Source: Pseudomonadota bacterium
Lineage (GTDB): Bacteria; Pseudomonadota; Alphaproteobacteria; Rhizobiales; Xanthobacteraceae
DNA: 64,000 bases
Assembly (NCBI GenBank): GCA_018240595.1
Contig: JAFEFL010000070.1
Coordinates: 372,001 to 436,000 of the forward strand
Direction: 5' to 3'
Position numbers and translations under genes: made by a program. Below are positions 35,677 to 45,019 of this stretch, piece after piece (position 1 is the first letter of the stretch; every line of letters begins with the position of its first letter). The notes below the pieces were generated by a model. The model was not told where the DNA came from. It searched no databases and saw nothing but the letters and a program-made list of their open reading frames with translations.

Positions 35677-37829
35677 TGAGCAAAGTCCCGAACTTCGCCA
35701 GCATCGACTTCGCCGAACCGAAGCTCGCCGCGACTAACGACAACGCTTCGCCGTGGCAGACGCCGGAAGGCATCGCGGTGAAGCCGGTCTATGGCGAGAG
35801 CGACGTCGCCGGGCTCGACTTCCTCGACACTTATCCCGGCAAGGCGCCGTTCCTGCGCGGGCCCTATCCGGCGATGTACGCGGCCCAGCCGTGGACTATC
35901 CGGCAATATGCCGGCTTCTCCACCGCCGAGGATTCCAACGCGTTCTACCGGCGCAACCTCGCCGCCGGCCAGAAGGGCCTGTCGATCGCCTTCGATCTCG
36001 CCACCCATCGCGGCTACGATAGCGATCATCCGCGCGTCGCCGGCGATGTCGGCATGGCCGGCGTCGCCATCGATTCCATCTACGACATGCGCACGCTGTT
36101 TTCGGGCATCCCGCTCGACCAGATGAGCGTGTCGATGACCATGAACGGCGCGGTGCTGCCTGTGCTGGCGCTCTATATCGTCGCCGCCGAAGAGCAAGGC
36201 GTGCCGCACAACAAGCTGTCGGGCACGATCCAGAACGACATCCTCAAAGAATTCATGGTGCGCAACACCTACATCTACCCCCCGGGTCCGTCGCTGCGCA
36301 TCATTTCCGACATCTTCGCCTATACCTCGGCCGAGATGCCGAAGTTCAATTCGATCTCGGTGTCCGGCTATCACATGCAGGAAGCCGGCGCGACGCAGGA
36401 CCTCGAGCTCGCCTATACGCTCGCCGACGGCCTCGAATATGTCCGCGCCGGCATCAAGGCGGGCCTCACCATCGACCAGTTCGCGCCGCGCGTGTCGTTC
36501 TTCTGGGCGATCGGCATGAACTACTTCATGGAGATCGCCAAGCTGCGCGCCGCGCGCATGATCTGGGCGAAGCTGATGAAGTCGTTCAAGCCGGAGGATG
36601 CGCGCTCGCTCTCGCTGCGCACCCATTCGCAGACCTCGGGCTGGTCCCTTGCAGCACAGGACGTGTTCAACAACGTCGCCCGCACCATGATCGAGGCGAT
36701 GGCGGCGACGCAGGGCCACACCCAGTCGCTGCACACCAATTCGCTCGACGAGGCTTTGGCGCTGCCGACCGATTTCTCGGCGCGCATCGCCCGCAACACG
36801 CAGATCTTGCTGCAGCAGGAGAGCGGCACCACGCGCATCATCGATCCGTGGGGCGGCTCTTACTATGTCGAGAAACTGACGGCCGATCTCGCCGCCAAGG
36901 CCTGGGCGCATATCGAGGAAGTGGAAAGTCTGGGCGGCATGGCGAAAGCCATCGAAGCCGGCATTCCCAAGCTGCGCATCGAAGAGGCCTCGGCCAAGAC
37001 GCAGGCGCGCATCGATGCCGGCGTCCAGTCGGTGATTGGCGTCAACAAGTACCAGCCGGTCGATGAAGACCCGATCGAGGTGCTCAAGGTCAACAACGCC
37101 GAAGTGCGGCAGAAGCAGCTCGACAAGCTCGCCCGGCTCAAGGCCGAGCGCGATCCGAACGCGGTCAAGGACGCGCTCGATGCGCTGACCCGCGCCGCCA
37201 CCGGCAACGGCAATCTCCTCGAACTCGCGGTCGAGGCCGCCCGGGCCAAGGCCACCGTGGGCGAAATTTCCGACGCCCTGGAAAAAGTCTTTGGCCGCCA
37301 CGTCGCGTCGATCAAGTCGATCACCGGCGTCTACAAGCGGGAGGTCGGCATGACCCCGACAGTCGATAAAGTCCGCGACGCCGTCGAACGCTTCGAGCAC
37401 GCCGAAGGCCGCCGCCCTCGCCTGCTCGTCGCCAAGATCGGCCAGGACGGTCATGATCGCGGGCAGAAGGTGATCGCCTCGGCCTTCGCCGATCTCGGCT
37501 TCGACGTCGATATCGGGCCGTTGTTCGCGACGCCCGAGGAAGCGGCGCGGCAGGCGGTGGAGAACGACGTGCATATTCTCGGCGTGTCGTCGCTCGCCGC
37601 CGCGCATCTTACTCTGGTGCCGGAGCTGAAGAAGGCGCTCGCCGCGCAAGGCCGCGAGGATATCATGATCGTCGTCGGCGGCGTCGTGCCGCCGCAGGAT
37701 TACGACGCGCTGATGAAATCCGGCTGCGAGGCGATCTTCCCGCCCGGCACCGTGATCTCGGAAGCGGCGTTGAAACTGTTGAAGACGCTGCACCACCGCC
37801 TCGGCCACGACCAGCAAGCGGCGGAGTAA
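35673..37829 (+). CDS. scpA: Methylmalonyl-CoA mutase, large (alpha, B12-binding) subunit
   Basis: A 718-residue catalytic subunit. The TIM barrel has RQYAGFSTAEDSNAFYRRNL, GLSIAFDLATHRGYDSDHPR, SMTMNGAVLPVLALYIVAAE and LRTHSQTSGWSLAAQDVFNN. The C-terminal cobalamin domain carries VAKIGQDGHDRGQKVIASAF (base-off His in DxHxxG), GVSSLAAAH and IVVGGVVPPQDYDAL. It needs adenosylcobalamin and the GTPase chaperone MeaB, whose gene lies 4 kb downstream. The expected CoA-ester binding residues are present and the length is normal. Named mutB or scpA/bhbA in different genomes. Confidence 0.96.
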   Translation: MMSKVPNFASIDFAEPKLAATNDNASPWQTPEGIAVKPVYGESDVAGLDFLDTYPGKAPFLRGPYPAMYAAQPWTIRQYAGFSTAEDSNAFYRRNLAAGQKGLSIAFDLATHRGYDSDHPRVAGDVGMAGVAIDSIYDMRTLFSGIPLDQMSVSMTMNGAVLPVLALYIVAAEEQGVPHNKLSGTIQNDILKEFMVRNTYIYPPGPSLRIISDIFAYTSAEMPKFNSISVSGYHMQEAGATQDLELAYTLADGLEYVRAGIKAGLTIDQFAPRVSFFWAIGMNYFMEIAKLRAARMIWAKLMKSFKPEDARSLSLRTHSQTSGWSLAAQDVFNNVARTMIEAMAATQGHTQSLHTNSLDEALALPTDFSARIARNTQILLQQESGTTRIIDPWGGSYYVEKLTADLAAKAWAHIEEVESLGGMAKAIEAGIPKLRIEEASAKTQARIDAGVQSVIGVNKYQPVDEDPIEVLKVNNAEVRQKQLDKLARLKAERDPNAVKDALDALTRAATGNGNLLELAVEAARAKATVGEISDALEKVFGRHVASIKSITGVYKREVGMTPTVDKVRDAVERFEHAEGRRPRLLVAKIGQDGHDRGQKVIASAFADLGFDVDIGPLFATPEEAARQAVENDVHILGVSSLAAAHLTLVPELKKALAAQGREDIMIVVGGVVPPQDYDALMKSGCEAIFPPGTVISEAALKLLKTLHHRLGHDQQAAE

Positions 37830-37842
37830 CAAGAGGCCCGCC

Positions 37843-38619
37843 ATGAGAGCGCCTGTCGCGCTTCTCGCATTGCTCACCCTTGCCTCCCCGGCCATCGCCG
37901 CCGACGAGCCGAAGCCCGTGATGACGATGGACGACAAGACCATCGAGGCGAGCGTCGTCATCGATCCGGACTTGAAGGCCTATCCGCCGCTCTACGACCG
38001 CCTGTTCGCCGCCGGCAAGCGCGAATACGACAAGGCGCGCGCCGACGCGGCGGCCGAATTCAAATCGACGCCCGACCTGTTCAGCGACGGGCGCAAGTTC
38101 TTCTACAAGCGCACCGACCGGCTGCGCAGCGTTGTCGGGCCCTATGTCAGCGTCGTGCGCAGCGACGACACCTATGAAGGCGGCGCGCATCCCAACCATG
38201 TCGTCGATACGCTGTTGTGGAACGCGCAGGCCCAGCGCTTCATGAACATCAAGCCGTTCTTCAAGGAGATGGCGGATAACGGGCCGACGCTGACCCGGCT
38301 CGCACAATTGATCCGCGCCGCGCTGGCCGCTGAGAAGAAGGCGCGCGACGTCGAGGTTGCCGATCCCGATACCGATCAATGGCTGACGAACGTGAAGCCG
38401 AAGATCACCGACATCGGCGGCATTGCGCTGGCGCCGTCGACCGAAGCCGGCAAGAGCGCTGGACTGATCGTCTATTTCTCGCCCTATGCGGTCGGGCCTT
38501 ACGTCGAAGGCGAGTACGTCGTGTACGTTCCCTATGCGGCGTTCGCGGCGACGCTGTCGCCGCAAGGTACGGCGCTGTTCGGCGGCGCGCGGCCGCAAGG
38601 CGACGACAAGAACGACTGA
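37843..38619 (+). CDS. Exported DUF3298 (RsiV/PdaC-like) domain protein
   Basis: A 258-residue protein with a clear signal peptide (MRAPVALLALLTLASPAIAA). The mature part has FYKRTDRLRSVVGPYVSVV, SDDTYEGGAHPNHVVDTLLW, FMNIKPFFKE and SPYAVGPYVEGEYVVYVPYA. The 'YEGGAHPN...W' core followed by 'FSPYAVGPYAEG' is the hallmark of DUF3298/DUF4163 domains (PF11738, as in RsiV and PdaC). These bind glycans such as peptidoglycan or lysozyme in some bacteria. The role here is unknown. It begins 13 bases after the mutase stop and may be cotranscribed. Confidence 0.85.
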   Translation: MRAPVALLALLTLASPAIAADEPKPVMTMDDKTIEASVVIDPDLKAYPPLYDRLFAAGKREYDKARADAAAEFKSTPDLFSDGRKFFYKRTDRLRSVVGPYVSVVRSDDTYEGGAHPNHVVDTLLWNAQAQRFMNIKPFFKEMADNGPTLTRLAQLIRAALAAEKKARDVEVADPDTDQWLTNVKPKITDIGGIALAPSTEAGKSAGLIVYFSPYAVGPYVEGEYVVYVPYAAFAATLSPQGTALFGGARPQGDDKND

Positions 38620-38817
38620 CGGCCTCAACGGCGGCTCGCCATCGGATGCCGCTGCAAGAGACAACCTGCGACAATTTGCGCGGAACAGAACGGTTTGCAT
38701 TGCATCATGCACATCTGCTCCGCGAGGCTCTGCGATTGACCTCCCACGGTTGCCGGACCTAACATCAGGTCATCATACAAAGCCGGCAACAGACCGGCTC
38801 ACCTTTGGGAGCGACGC

Positions 38818-39810
38818 ATGACCAAGCTGACACGCCGCGATTTCGTGGCGGCCACTGCCGTGGCCGGTGCAGGCCTGATGGCCGGAGCCAAGCCATCTTT
38901 CGCCCAGAATTATCCAACCCGTCCGATCCAGATGATCTGCCCGTGGGGCGCCGGCGGCGGTACCGACGCGACGGCCCGCATCGTCGCGGCCTTGCTCGAG
39001 AAGGACCTCGGCCAGCCGATCAACGTCGTCAATCGCACCGGCGGTTCCGGCGTCGTCGGTCACTCTGCGATCGCGACCGCGCAGCCGGACGGCTACACGC
39101 TCGGCATCATCACCGTGGAAATCGCCATGATGCACTGGGCCGGCCTGACCCAGCTGACGCCGAAGGATTTCACGCCGCTGGCGCTGATGAACGAAGATCC
39201 GCCGGGCATCCAGGTCAAAGCCGATGGCGAATACAAGACGGTCAAGGACCTGGCCGAGGCGATCAAGAAGGCGCCGGCCGGCAAGTTCAAGGCCTCCGGC
39301 ACCGGTCAGGGCGGCATTTGGCATCTTGCACTGGTCGGCTGGCTGCAAGCCATGGGCCTGCAGGCGAACCACGTCACGTGGGTGCCGTCGAACGGCGCCG
39401 CACCGGCGATGCAGGATCTCGCCGCCGGCGGCATCGATTTCACCACCTGCTCGGTGCCCGAAGCCCGCGCCATGATCGATGCCGGCAAGGCCAAGAGTCT
39501 GGCACTGATGGCGCCGCAGCGTTCGGACGCCTTCAAGGACATTCCGACACTCAAGGAAGCCATGGGCATCGACTTCACCACCGGCGCCTGGCGCGGATTT
39601 GCCGGTCCGAAGAACCTGCCAGCCGATATGGCAACGAAGCTCACCGCCTCGCTCAAGAAGATCTACGACTCCAAGGAGTACAAGGACTTCATGAGCTCGC
39701 GTGGCTTCGGCACGGTCTGGGCCGACGCCAAGGGCTTCGGCGACTTCATGGACAAGTCCGATGCGCAGATGGGCACGGCCATGAAGGCGGCCGGCATCGC
39801 CAAGACCTGA
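38818..39810 (+). CDS. tctC: TTT-family tricarboxylate transporter substrate-binding protein (TctC/Bug)
   Basis: A 330-residue periplasmic binding protein of the Bug/TctC family (PF03401). A twin-arginine signal (MTKLTRRDFVAATAVAGAGL) ends around PSFAQNYPTRPIQMICPWG. The carboxylate loop GAGGGTDATARIVA and the motif NRTGGSGVVGHSAIATAQPD are typical. Bug proteins bind carboxylates or amides and deliver them to TctAB. The specific ligand cannot be predicted. TctB and TctA follow, so the system is complete. A GGGAGCG ribosome site precedes the ATG at 38818. Confidence 0.93.
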   Translation: MTKLTRRDFVAATAVAGAGLMAGAKPSFAQNYPTRPIQMICPWGAGGGTDATARIVAALLEKDLGQPINVVNRTGGSGVVGHSAIATAQPDGYTLGIITVEIAMMHWAGLTQLTPKDFTPLALMNEDPPGIQVKADGEYKTVKDLAEAIKKAPAGKFKASGTGQGGIWHLALVGWLQAMGLQANHVTWVPSNGAAPAMQDLAAGGIDFTTCSVPEARAMIDAGKAKSLALMAPQRSDAFKDIPTLKEAMGIDFTTGAWRGFAGPKNLPADMATKLTASLKKIYDSKEYKDFMSSRGFGTVWADAKGFGDFMDKSDAQMGTAMKAAGIAKT

Positions 39811-39930
39811 CGCCTGATGGAGCCGGCGCGCGCGGGTCACCCCTCGCGCGCCGCAATCGCAGACGACCTGGACGACACTCGCCGCCCGGCCTTCGCCTCT
39901 CGTTTTCCTCTTCCAGACCCCGGAGCGGCA

Positions 39931-40404
39931 ATGCGCGCGAACGACGCGATCAACGGCCTCATCCTCATCATCTTCGCGGTCGCGATGATCGCGTTGACCG
40001 CGGCCTTTCCGGAATTTCCCGGGCAACATTACGGGCCCTCGCTGTTTCCACGCGTCCTCGGTGCGCTGCTGATCATCTGCGGCGGCCTCCTGATGTGGCG
40101 CGGCCTCGCCGCGCGGCGCGCCGGCGCCCCACTGGTCTACATGGCGGCCTGGACGCGGCAGCCGTGGCGTGTCGGCAGCTTCTTCCTGATGCTGGTCTCA
40201 CTGCTGATCTACATCCTCGTGGCCGAGACCGTCGGCTTCATCCCGATCGCATTTCTGTGCATGCTCGCCTTGTTCCTGTGGTTCGGCGTGCGCCCGATCA
40301 CAGCCGTGATCGTCGGCGTCGTCGCGACCCTGACAATTCACTGGTTCTTCGCCACCCTGCTGCGCGTGCCGCTGCCGCGCGGCTGGCTCGACGCAATCCT
40401 GTGA
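39931..40404 (+). CDS. tctB: TTT transporter small membrane subunit TctB
   Basis: A 157-residue membrane protein with four predicted helices, starting at ATG 39931 (MRANDAINGLILIIFAVAMI). A longer frame from 39817 exists, but its first 38 residues are polar and atypical. DUF1468/TctB features include GQHYGPSLFPRVLGALLIIC in the first half, followed by helices around VGSFFLMLVSLLIYILVAET and FIPIAFLCMLALFLWFGVRP. It forms the small membrane subunit of the symporter with TctA. tctA begins 8 bases after its stop. Confidence 0.92.
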   Translation: MRANDAINGLILIIFAVAMIALTAAFPEFPGQHYGPSLFPRVLGALLIICGGLLMWRGLAARRAGAPLVYMAAWTRQPWRVGSFFLMLVSLLIYILVAETVGFIPIAFLCMLALFLWFGVRPITAVIVGVVATLTIHWFFATLLRVPLPRGWLDAIL

Positions 40405-40411
40405 GGCGATC

Positions 40412-41929
40412 ATGGACGCACTCCTGACCGCCGCCGCTCTCGTTTTCGATCTCAAGGTGTTCTGGGTCATCATCGCGTCGGCCGCCTTCGGCATGTTCGT
40501 CGGCGCCATGCCGGGGCTGACCGCGACCATGGCGACCGCACTGCTGGTTCCGGTGACCTTCTTCATGGACCCGGTGCCGGCCCTCGGCGCCATCGTTACG
40601 GCAACCGCGATGGCGATCTTCGCCGGCGATATCCCAGCGGCGATGTTGCGCATCCCCGGCACGCCGGCGTCGGCCGCCTACACCGACGAAAGCTACGCGA
40701 TGTCGAAGAAGGGCGAGCTCGACCTCAATCTGGGCGTCAATCTCGTCTTCTCCGTCATGGGCGGCATGGTCGGCGTCGCCATCCTCATCTTCTGCGCGCC
40801 GGCGCTCGCCGAAGCGGCGATCAATTTCTCATCGTTCGAGTATTTCTGGCTGGCGCTGCTCGGCCTGACCTGCGCCGTATTCATGACCGCCGACGACCCG
40901 CTCAAGGGCATCACCTCGCTCGTCTTCGGCCTTGCCATCAACTGCATCGGCATCGACCCGACCGCGGGCTTCCCGCGCTTCACCTTCGGCAGCGTCGAGC
41001 TGCTGCAGGGCATCAGCTTCATTCCGGCGATGATCGGCATGTTCGCGCTGTCCGAGCTGCTGCGCGGCGCCGTCAGCGTCGATGAGAAAGGCGCGGTGCT
41101 GGCGCAAAAGATCGGCAACATCTTCCACGGCGTCTGGGGCGTGTTCAAAACTTACTGGTTCAACTTCCTGCGCGGCTCGGCGCTCGGCGTCGTCATCGGC
41201 GCCCTGCCCGGCGCGGGAGCCGATATCGCGGCGTGGATCTCCTTCGCGATCTCCAAGCGCTTTTCCAAGACCCCGGAGAAATTCGGCACCGGCCATATCG
41301 AGGGCATCGTCGACGCCACCTCCGCCAACAACTCGGCGCTCGGCGGCGCCTGGATCCCGGCGCTGGTGTTCGGCATTCCGGGCGACTCGATCACCGCCAT
41401 CGTCATCGGCGTCCTCTACATGAAGGGCATGAATCCGGGCCCGACCGTGTTCCTGCAGAATCCGCAGTTCATCTACGCGGTGTTCATCATCTTCGTGCTC
41501 GCCAACGTCCTGATGCTGCCGCTCGGCTGGGCGGCGATCAAATCGGCCAAGCAGATCCTGCGCGTGCCGCGCAACATCCTGCTGCCGATCATCCTGCTGT
41601 TCTGCCTGGTCGGCGCCTATTCGATGACCAACTCGCCGTTCGGCGTCATCATCATGCTGGCGCTCGGCGTCATCGGCTGGCTGATGGAGGAGAACGGCTT
41701 CCCCATCGCGCCGGCAATCCTCGGCCTGGTGCTCGGCGAAATGCTCGAGCAGAACTTCATGACGTCGATGATCAAGGCGGATGGCAACGCGCTGTTCTTC
41801 TTCGAGCGGCCGATCGCGGCCTGCCTCGGCGTCGCCACGCTCCTGATTTGGGGAGCGATGATCTGGAAGGGATTGCGCGGCCGGCGGGCGACGCTGGCGC
41901 CGCCGAACACCGACCCCGCGGGGGCGTGA
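40412..41929 (+). CDS. tctA: TTT transporter large membrane subunit TctA
   Basis: A 505-residue inner-membrane protein with about 11-12 helices, the TctA family (PF01970). Conserved blocks are FVGAMPGLTATMATALLVPV, GDIPAAMLRIPGTPASAAYT, LGVVIGALPGAGADIAAWIS with SKRFSKTPEKFGTGHIEGIV, and SANNSALGGAWIPALVFGIP, the signature repeated glycine motifs of the family. With TctB and the binding protein TctC it makes a cation-driven carboxylate symporter. meaB follows 33 bases later on the same strand, suggesting that the transporter and the mutase chaperone share a transcript. Confidence 0.96.
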   Translation: MDALLTAAALVFDLKVFWVIIASAAFGMFVGAMPGLTATMATALLVPVTFFMDPVPALGAIVTATAMAIFAGDIPAAMLRIPGTPASAAYTDESYAMSKKGELDLNLGVNLVFSVMGGMVGVAILIFCAPALAEAAINFSSFEYFWLALLGLTCAVFMTADDPLKGITSLVFGLAINCIGIDPTAGFPRFTFGSVELLQGISFIPAMIGMFALSELLRGAVSVDEKGAVLAQKIGNIFHGVWGVFKTYWFNFLRGSALGVVIGALPGAGADIAAWISFAISKRFSKTPEKFGTGHIEGIVDATSANNSALGGAWIPALVFGIPGDSITAIVIGVLYMKGMNPGPTVFLQNPQFIYAVFIIFVLANVLMLPLGWAAIKSAKQILRVPRNILLPIILLFCLVGAYSMTNSPFGVIIMLALGVIGWLMEENGFPIAPAILGLVLGEMLEQNFMTSMIKADGNALFFFERPIAACLGVATLLIWGAMIWKGLRGRRATLAPPNTDPAGA

Positions 41930-41961
41930 CGGCGCACACGGCTTCGGCTACGTAAGGCCGC

Positions 41962-42948
41962 ATGTCCGCCCGCCGTCTCGATCCCGCTTCGCTCGCCGCC
42001 GGCATCCGCGCCGGCGACCGCGCCGTCCTGGCGCGGGCGATCACGCTGATCGAGTCGACGCGCGCCGATCACCGGCAGACCGCGCACCGCCTGGTGCAGG
42101 AGCTGTTGCCCGCGACCGGCAAGGCCGTGCGCCTCGGCATCACCGGCGCGCCCGGCGCGGGCAAGTCCACCACCATCGACGCGCTCGGCACCCATCTAAC
42201 CCGGAGCGGCCACAAGGTCGCGGTGCTGGCGGTCGATCCGTCCTCCTCGCGCACCGGCGGCTCGATCCTCGGCGACAAGACGCGCATGGCGCGCCTGTCG
42301 CTCGACCCCGACGCCTTCATCCGCCCCTCGCCCTCGTCCGGCACGCTCGGCGGCGTGGCGGCCAAGACGCGCGAGACCATGCTGCTGTGCGAGGCGGCCG
42401 GCTACGACGTCATCATCGTCGAGACGGTCGGCGTCGGCCAGTCGGAGACCGCGGTCGCCGACATGACCGACTTCTTCCTGGTGCTGATGGTCGCCGGCTC
42501 CGGCGACGAACTGCAGGGCATCAAGAAAGGCATCGTCGAGCTCGCCGACATGATCGCCGTCAACAAGGCCGACGGCGACAACATCGCCCGGGCCAATGTC
42601 GCCGCCGCCGACTTCCGCAGCGCGCTGCATATCCTGCAGCCGCGCTCGCCGACCTGGATGGTGCCGGTGATCACTTACTCGGCGCTGACCGGCGCCGGCA
42701 TCGATACGTTGTGGAACCACGTCGCCGACTACCAAAGGAAGATGACCGCGAGCGGCGAGCTCACCGCGCGGCGCCGCGACCAGCAGGTGAAGTGGATGTG
42801 GACGCTGCTCGAGGAGCGCCTCGCCGCCCGGCTGCGCGGCGATCCCACGGTGCGCGGCAAGGTCCGGCAGGCCGAAAGCGCGGTCGCCGCCGGCACCCTG
42901 GCACCGACGCTCGCGGTCGAGGAGATCGCCAGCCTGCTGGGGCTCTGA
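41962..42948 (+). CDS. meaB: MeaB/ArgK-family G-protein chaperone of methylmalonyl-CoA mutase
   Basis: A 328-residue GTPase of the MeaB/ArgK/MMAA family. It protects and reloads methylmalonyl-CoA mutase with adenosylcobalamin. The motifs are P-loop GITGAPGAGKSTTIDAL, VLAVDPSSSRTGGSILGDKT, PSPSSGTLGGVAAKTRETML, the G3-like IIVETVGVGQSETAVADM and NKADGDN. It lies on the same strand as mutA-scpA but separated from them by a DUF3298 gene and the tctCBA operon. In relatives meaB often directly follows the mutase genes, so this intervening transporter is notable. Earlier annotations call this family 'LAO/AO transport ATPase', which is a misnomer. Confidence 0.95.
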   Translation: MSARRLDPASLAAGIRAGDRAVLARAITLIESTRADHRQTAHRLVQELLPATGKAVRLGITGAPGAGKSTTIDALGTHLTRSGHKVAVLAVDPSSSRTGGSILGDKTRMARLSLDPDAFIRPSPSSGTLGGVAAKTRETMLLCEAAGYDVIIVETVGVGQSETAVADMTDFFLVLMVAGSGDELQGIKKGIVELADMIAVNKADGDNIARANVAAADFRSALHILQPRSPTWMVPVITYSALTGAGIDTLWNHVADYQRKMTASGELTARRRDQQVKWMWTLLEERLAARLRGDPTVRGKVRQAESAVAAGTLAPTLAVEEIASLLGL

Positions 42949-43041
42949 GGCGGCGGACGGCCCGATAAACTGGCATTAACTCCGTCTTAACCCCGTTTAA
43001 ACGCATGCCGCCTAGGGTCCACGGGCAGCCGGGATCAACTC

Positions 43042-44517
43042 ATGCGGATCGGAACTTCTGTCGCCGCGCTTCGAGGCGGCATGCTCAAATTCACGATCGT
43101 CGGGCTCACCGCCTTCACGGCGAGCTTTGCCGCTCTGCTGGCCATCGCCGCCGCGCTGCCGCACGGCGGCCTGTCGGCCGAGGTCACGACCGTGCTGTGC
43201 GCCGCGATCGCCTCTGTCATCGGCCATGTCGTCGCCACCGCGACCGCCGCGCATTTCACGCGCCGCCAGCGCCGCACCGGCGAGCAGATCCGCCGCGCGC
43301 TCAACAGCATGCCGCATGGCCTGAGCATGTTCGACGCCAATGAACGGCTCGTCGTCTGCAACGCGCTCTACTACAGCATGTACGACCTGTCGCCCGACGA
43401 CGTGAAGGTCGGCTCGACGCTGTCCGACGTGCTGGCGCGCCGCGCCGCCAAGGGCATCTTCACGATCGACCCGAAGGCCTACCGCGAACGCTTCCTCAAG
43501 GCCTATCGTGAAGGCCGCACGACGACGGCGGAAGTCGATGCCGGCGGCGGCCGCCTCTATCTGATCACCAACCATCCGATCGAAGGCGGCGGCTGGATCA
43601 CGACGCACGAGGACATCACCGAGCGCCGCGCCGCCGAGAAGCTGCGCATCGCCAGCGAACAGCACGAGAGCCGCCGCGCCGCCACCGAAGCAGCGATCAG
43701 CGATTTCCGCAGCGGCGCCGAAACGTTGCTCAAGACGGTGATCGACAGCGCCGAGGAAATGCGCACGACCGCGGCGAGCCTGCTCGAGGTCTCCAGCCAG
43801 ACCGTGCAGCGCGCCGAAGGCGCACAGCACGCCTCGCACGAAGCCGTGGCGAACGTGCAACTGGTCGCGGCCGCGACCGAGGAATTGTCGTCCTCGGCCT
43901 CCGAGGTCGATCAGCGGCTGACGCGCGCGGCCGGCCTCGTGCGCATCGCGCTCGACGAGGCCAAGATGACGAACGACGACATCGTGCAACTCGCCCGTGC
44001 CGCCAACAAGATCGGCGACGTCGTCAAGCTGATCCGCAACATTACCGGACAGACCAACCTGCTGGCCCTGAACGCGACGATCGAAGCCGCCCGCTCCGGC
44101 GCCGCCGGCCGCGGCTTTGCCGTGGTCGCTTCCGAGGTCAAGGCGCTCGCGGTGCAGACCGCCAGCGCCACCGAGGACATCACCGCGCAGATCCAGGAAA
44201 TCCAGCGTTCGACGCAAGCCTCGGTCGAGGCCATCAGCCGCATCGCTCACCGCATCGAGGAGATCGACGGCCACACCTCGTCGGTCTCGACCTCGGTGCA
44301 GCAGCAAACCAGCGCCACCGGCTCGATCGCGCGCAACGTGACCAACACGGCGCAGGGCTCGAAGATCATCGACTCGGTGCTCGGCGAAGTCGTCAACGCC
44401 GCCAGCGAGGCGCAGCGCTCGGCCGAAACCGTGCTGACCGCCTCGGAATCGGTCGAGCACGCCAGCGCCCTGCTGCGCAGCGAAGTCGAACGCTTCCTCA
44501 CCAAGGTCGCGATGTAG
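43042..44517 (+). CDS. Methyl-accepting chemotaxis protein with cytosolic PAS domain
   Basis: A 491-residue chemoreceptor. Two N-terminal membrane helices with a very short periplasmic loop (MLKFTIVGLTAFTASFAALL, then AEVTTVLCAAIASVIGHVVA) leave no external sensor. A PAS-type domain follows (about 78-195: IRRALNSMPHGLSMFDANER, EGGGWITTHEDITERRAAE). The signalling domain (about 230-480) contains the hairpin tip IRNITGQTNLLALNATIEAA and GRGFAVVASEVKALA. It should sense an intracellular cue or redox state and signal to CheA/CheW. An internal ATG at 43081 has a better ribosome site and could be the start. Confidence 0.93.
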   Translation: MRIGTSVAALRGGMLKFTIVGLTAFTASFAALLAIAAALPHGGLSAEVTTVLCAAIASVIGHVVATATAAHFTRRQRRTGEQIRRALNSMPHGLSMFDANERLVVCNALYYSMYDLSPDDVKVGSTLSDVLARRAAKGIFTIDPKAYRERFLKAYREGRTTTAEVDAGGGRLYLITNHPIEGGGWITTHEDITERRAAEKLRIASEQHESRRAATEAAISDFRSGAETLLKTVIDSAEEMRTTAASLLEVSSQTVQRAEGAQHASHEAVANVQLVAAATEELSSSASEVDQRLTRAAGLVRIALDEAKMTNDDIVQLARAANKIGDVVKLIRNITGQTNLLALNATIEAARSGAAGRGFAVVASEVKALAVQTASATEDITAQIQEIQRSTQASVEAISRIAHRIEEIDGHTSSVSTSVQQQTSATGSIARNVTNTAQGSKIIDSVLGEVVNAASEAQRSAETVLTASESVEHASALLRSEVERFLTKVAM

Positions 44518-44523
44518 CGCCCG

Positions 44524-44820
44524 CTACTGCTTCAGCGCACTCTCGATGCTGCGCGGCCGGCGGGCGCCGACCACCTGGGCGATGCACTTCCCACTGGCCT
44601 CGCAGGTCACAATGCAGTCGGTACCCGGCGCGCCATGGCAATCGGTGCCGCAGCCATAACGCTCCTTGCCCTGCGAAAAGGAACCGCCGATCTTGGTGCA
44701 GGCGGCCTTGAGCTCGTCGGCGCTGTGCTTGCCGAGCGACATGTCGCGCGCGGAAGCCGGCGCGATCAGGGTGACAAGGCCGGCCAGAACGACGGCCATG
44801 GCGAATTTCGACGGATGCAA
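44524..44820 (-). CDS. Small exported Cys-rich protein of unknown function
   Basis: A 98-residue protein. TTG 44820 is chosen because GGGAGG lies 5 bases upstream; the first internal ATG (44799) has none. The signal peptide is MHPSKFAMAVVLAGLVTLIA ending at PASA-RD. The mature 70 residues hold five Cys: ELKAACTKIGGSFSQG, ERYGCGTDCHGAPGTDCIVT and CEASGKCIAQ. These probably form disulphides in the periplasm. The GCGTDCHGAPGTDCIVTC pattern resembles small uncharacterised proteins of Hyphomicrobiales. It could bind metal or act as an inhibitor, but no family is recognised. It converges on the chemoreceptor gene. Confidence 0.72.
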   Translation of the reverse strand: MHPSKFAMAVVLAGLVTLIAPASARDMSLGKHSADELKAACTKIGGSFSQGKERYGCGTDCHGAPGTDCIVTCEASGKCIAQVVGARRPRSIESALKQ

Positions 44821-45019
44821 GAGAGCCTCCCCGGCGCGTAACGTCGCTTCCCCGCACCGAGCCTACGCCACAACGGCCGCGAGTTTAACCGCCGCCGCGG
44901 CAAAATCTTTCGCCGGACCCGGAACGAAAAGCCGCCAGGCGCGTTGCCAAGCCCGGAACTCCGGAGTCGTCGGCCCGCCTGTTTGCGGGCGCGACGATGT
45001 TTGATTTCTGGGTGCAGGC

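Noticed and set aside
35655..37961. A 768-residue minus-strand open frame opposite methylmalonyl-CoA mutase
   Set aside because: It mirrors the highly conserved scpA gene. Its composition is rich in Arg, Asp, Gly and His, typical of antisense frames in GC-rich DNA.
38805..40427. A 540-residue plus-strand open frame over tctC-tctB
   Set aside because: It is out of frame with the clear TctC and TctB proteins and has no motif.
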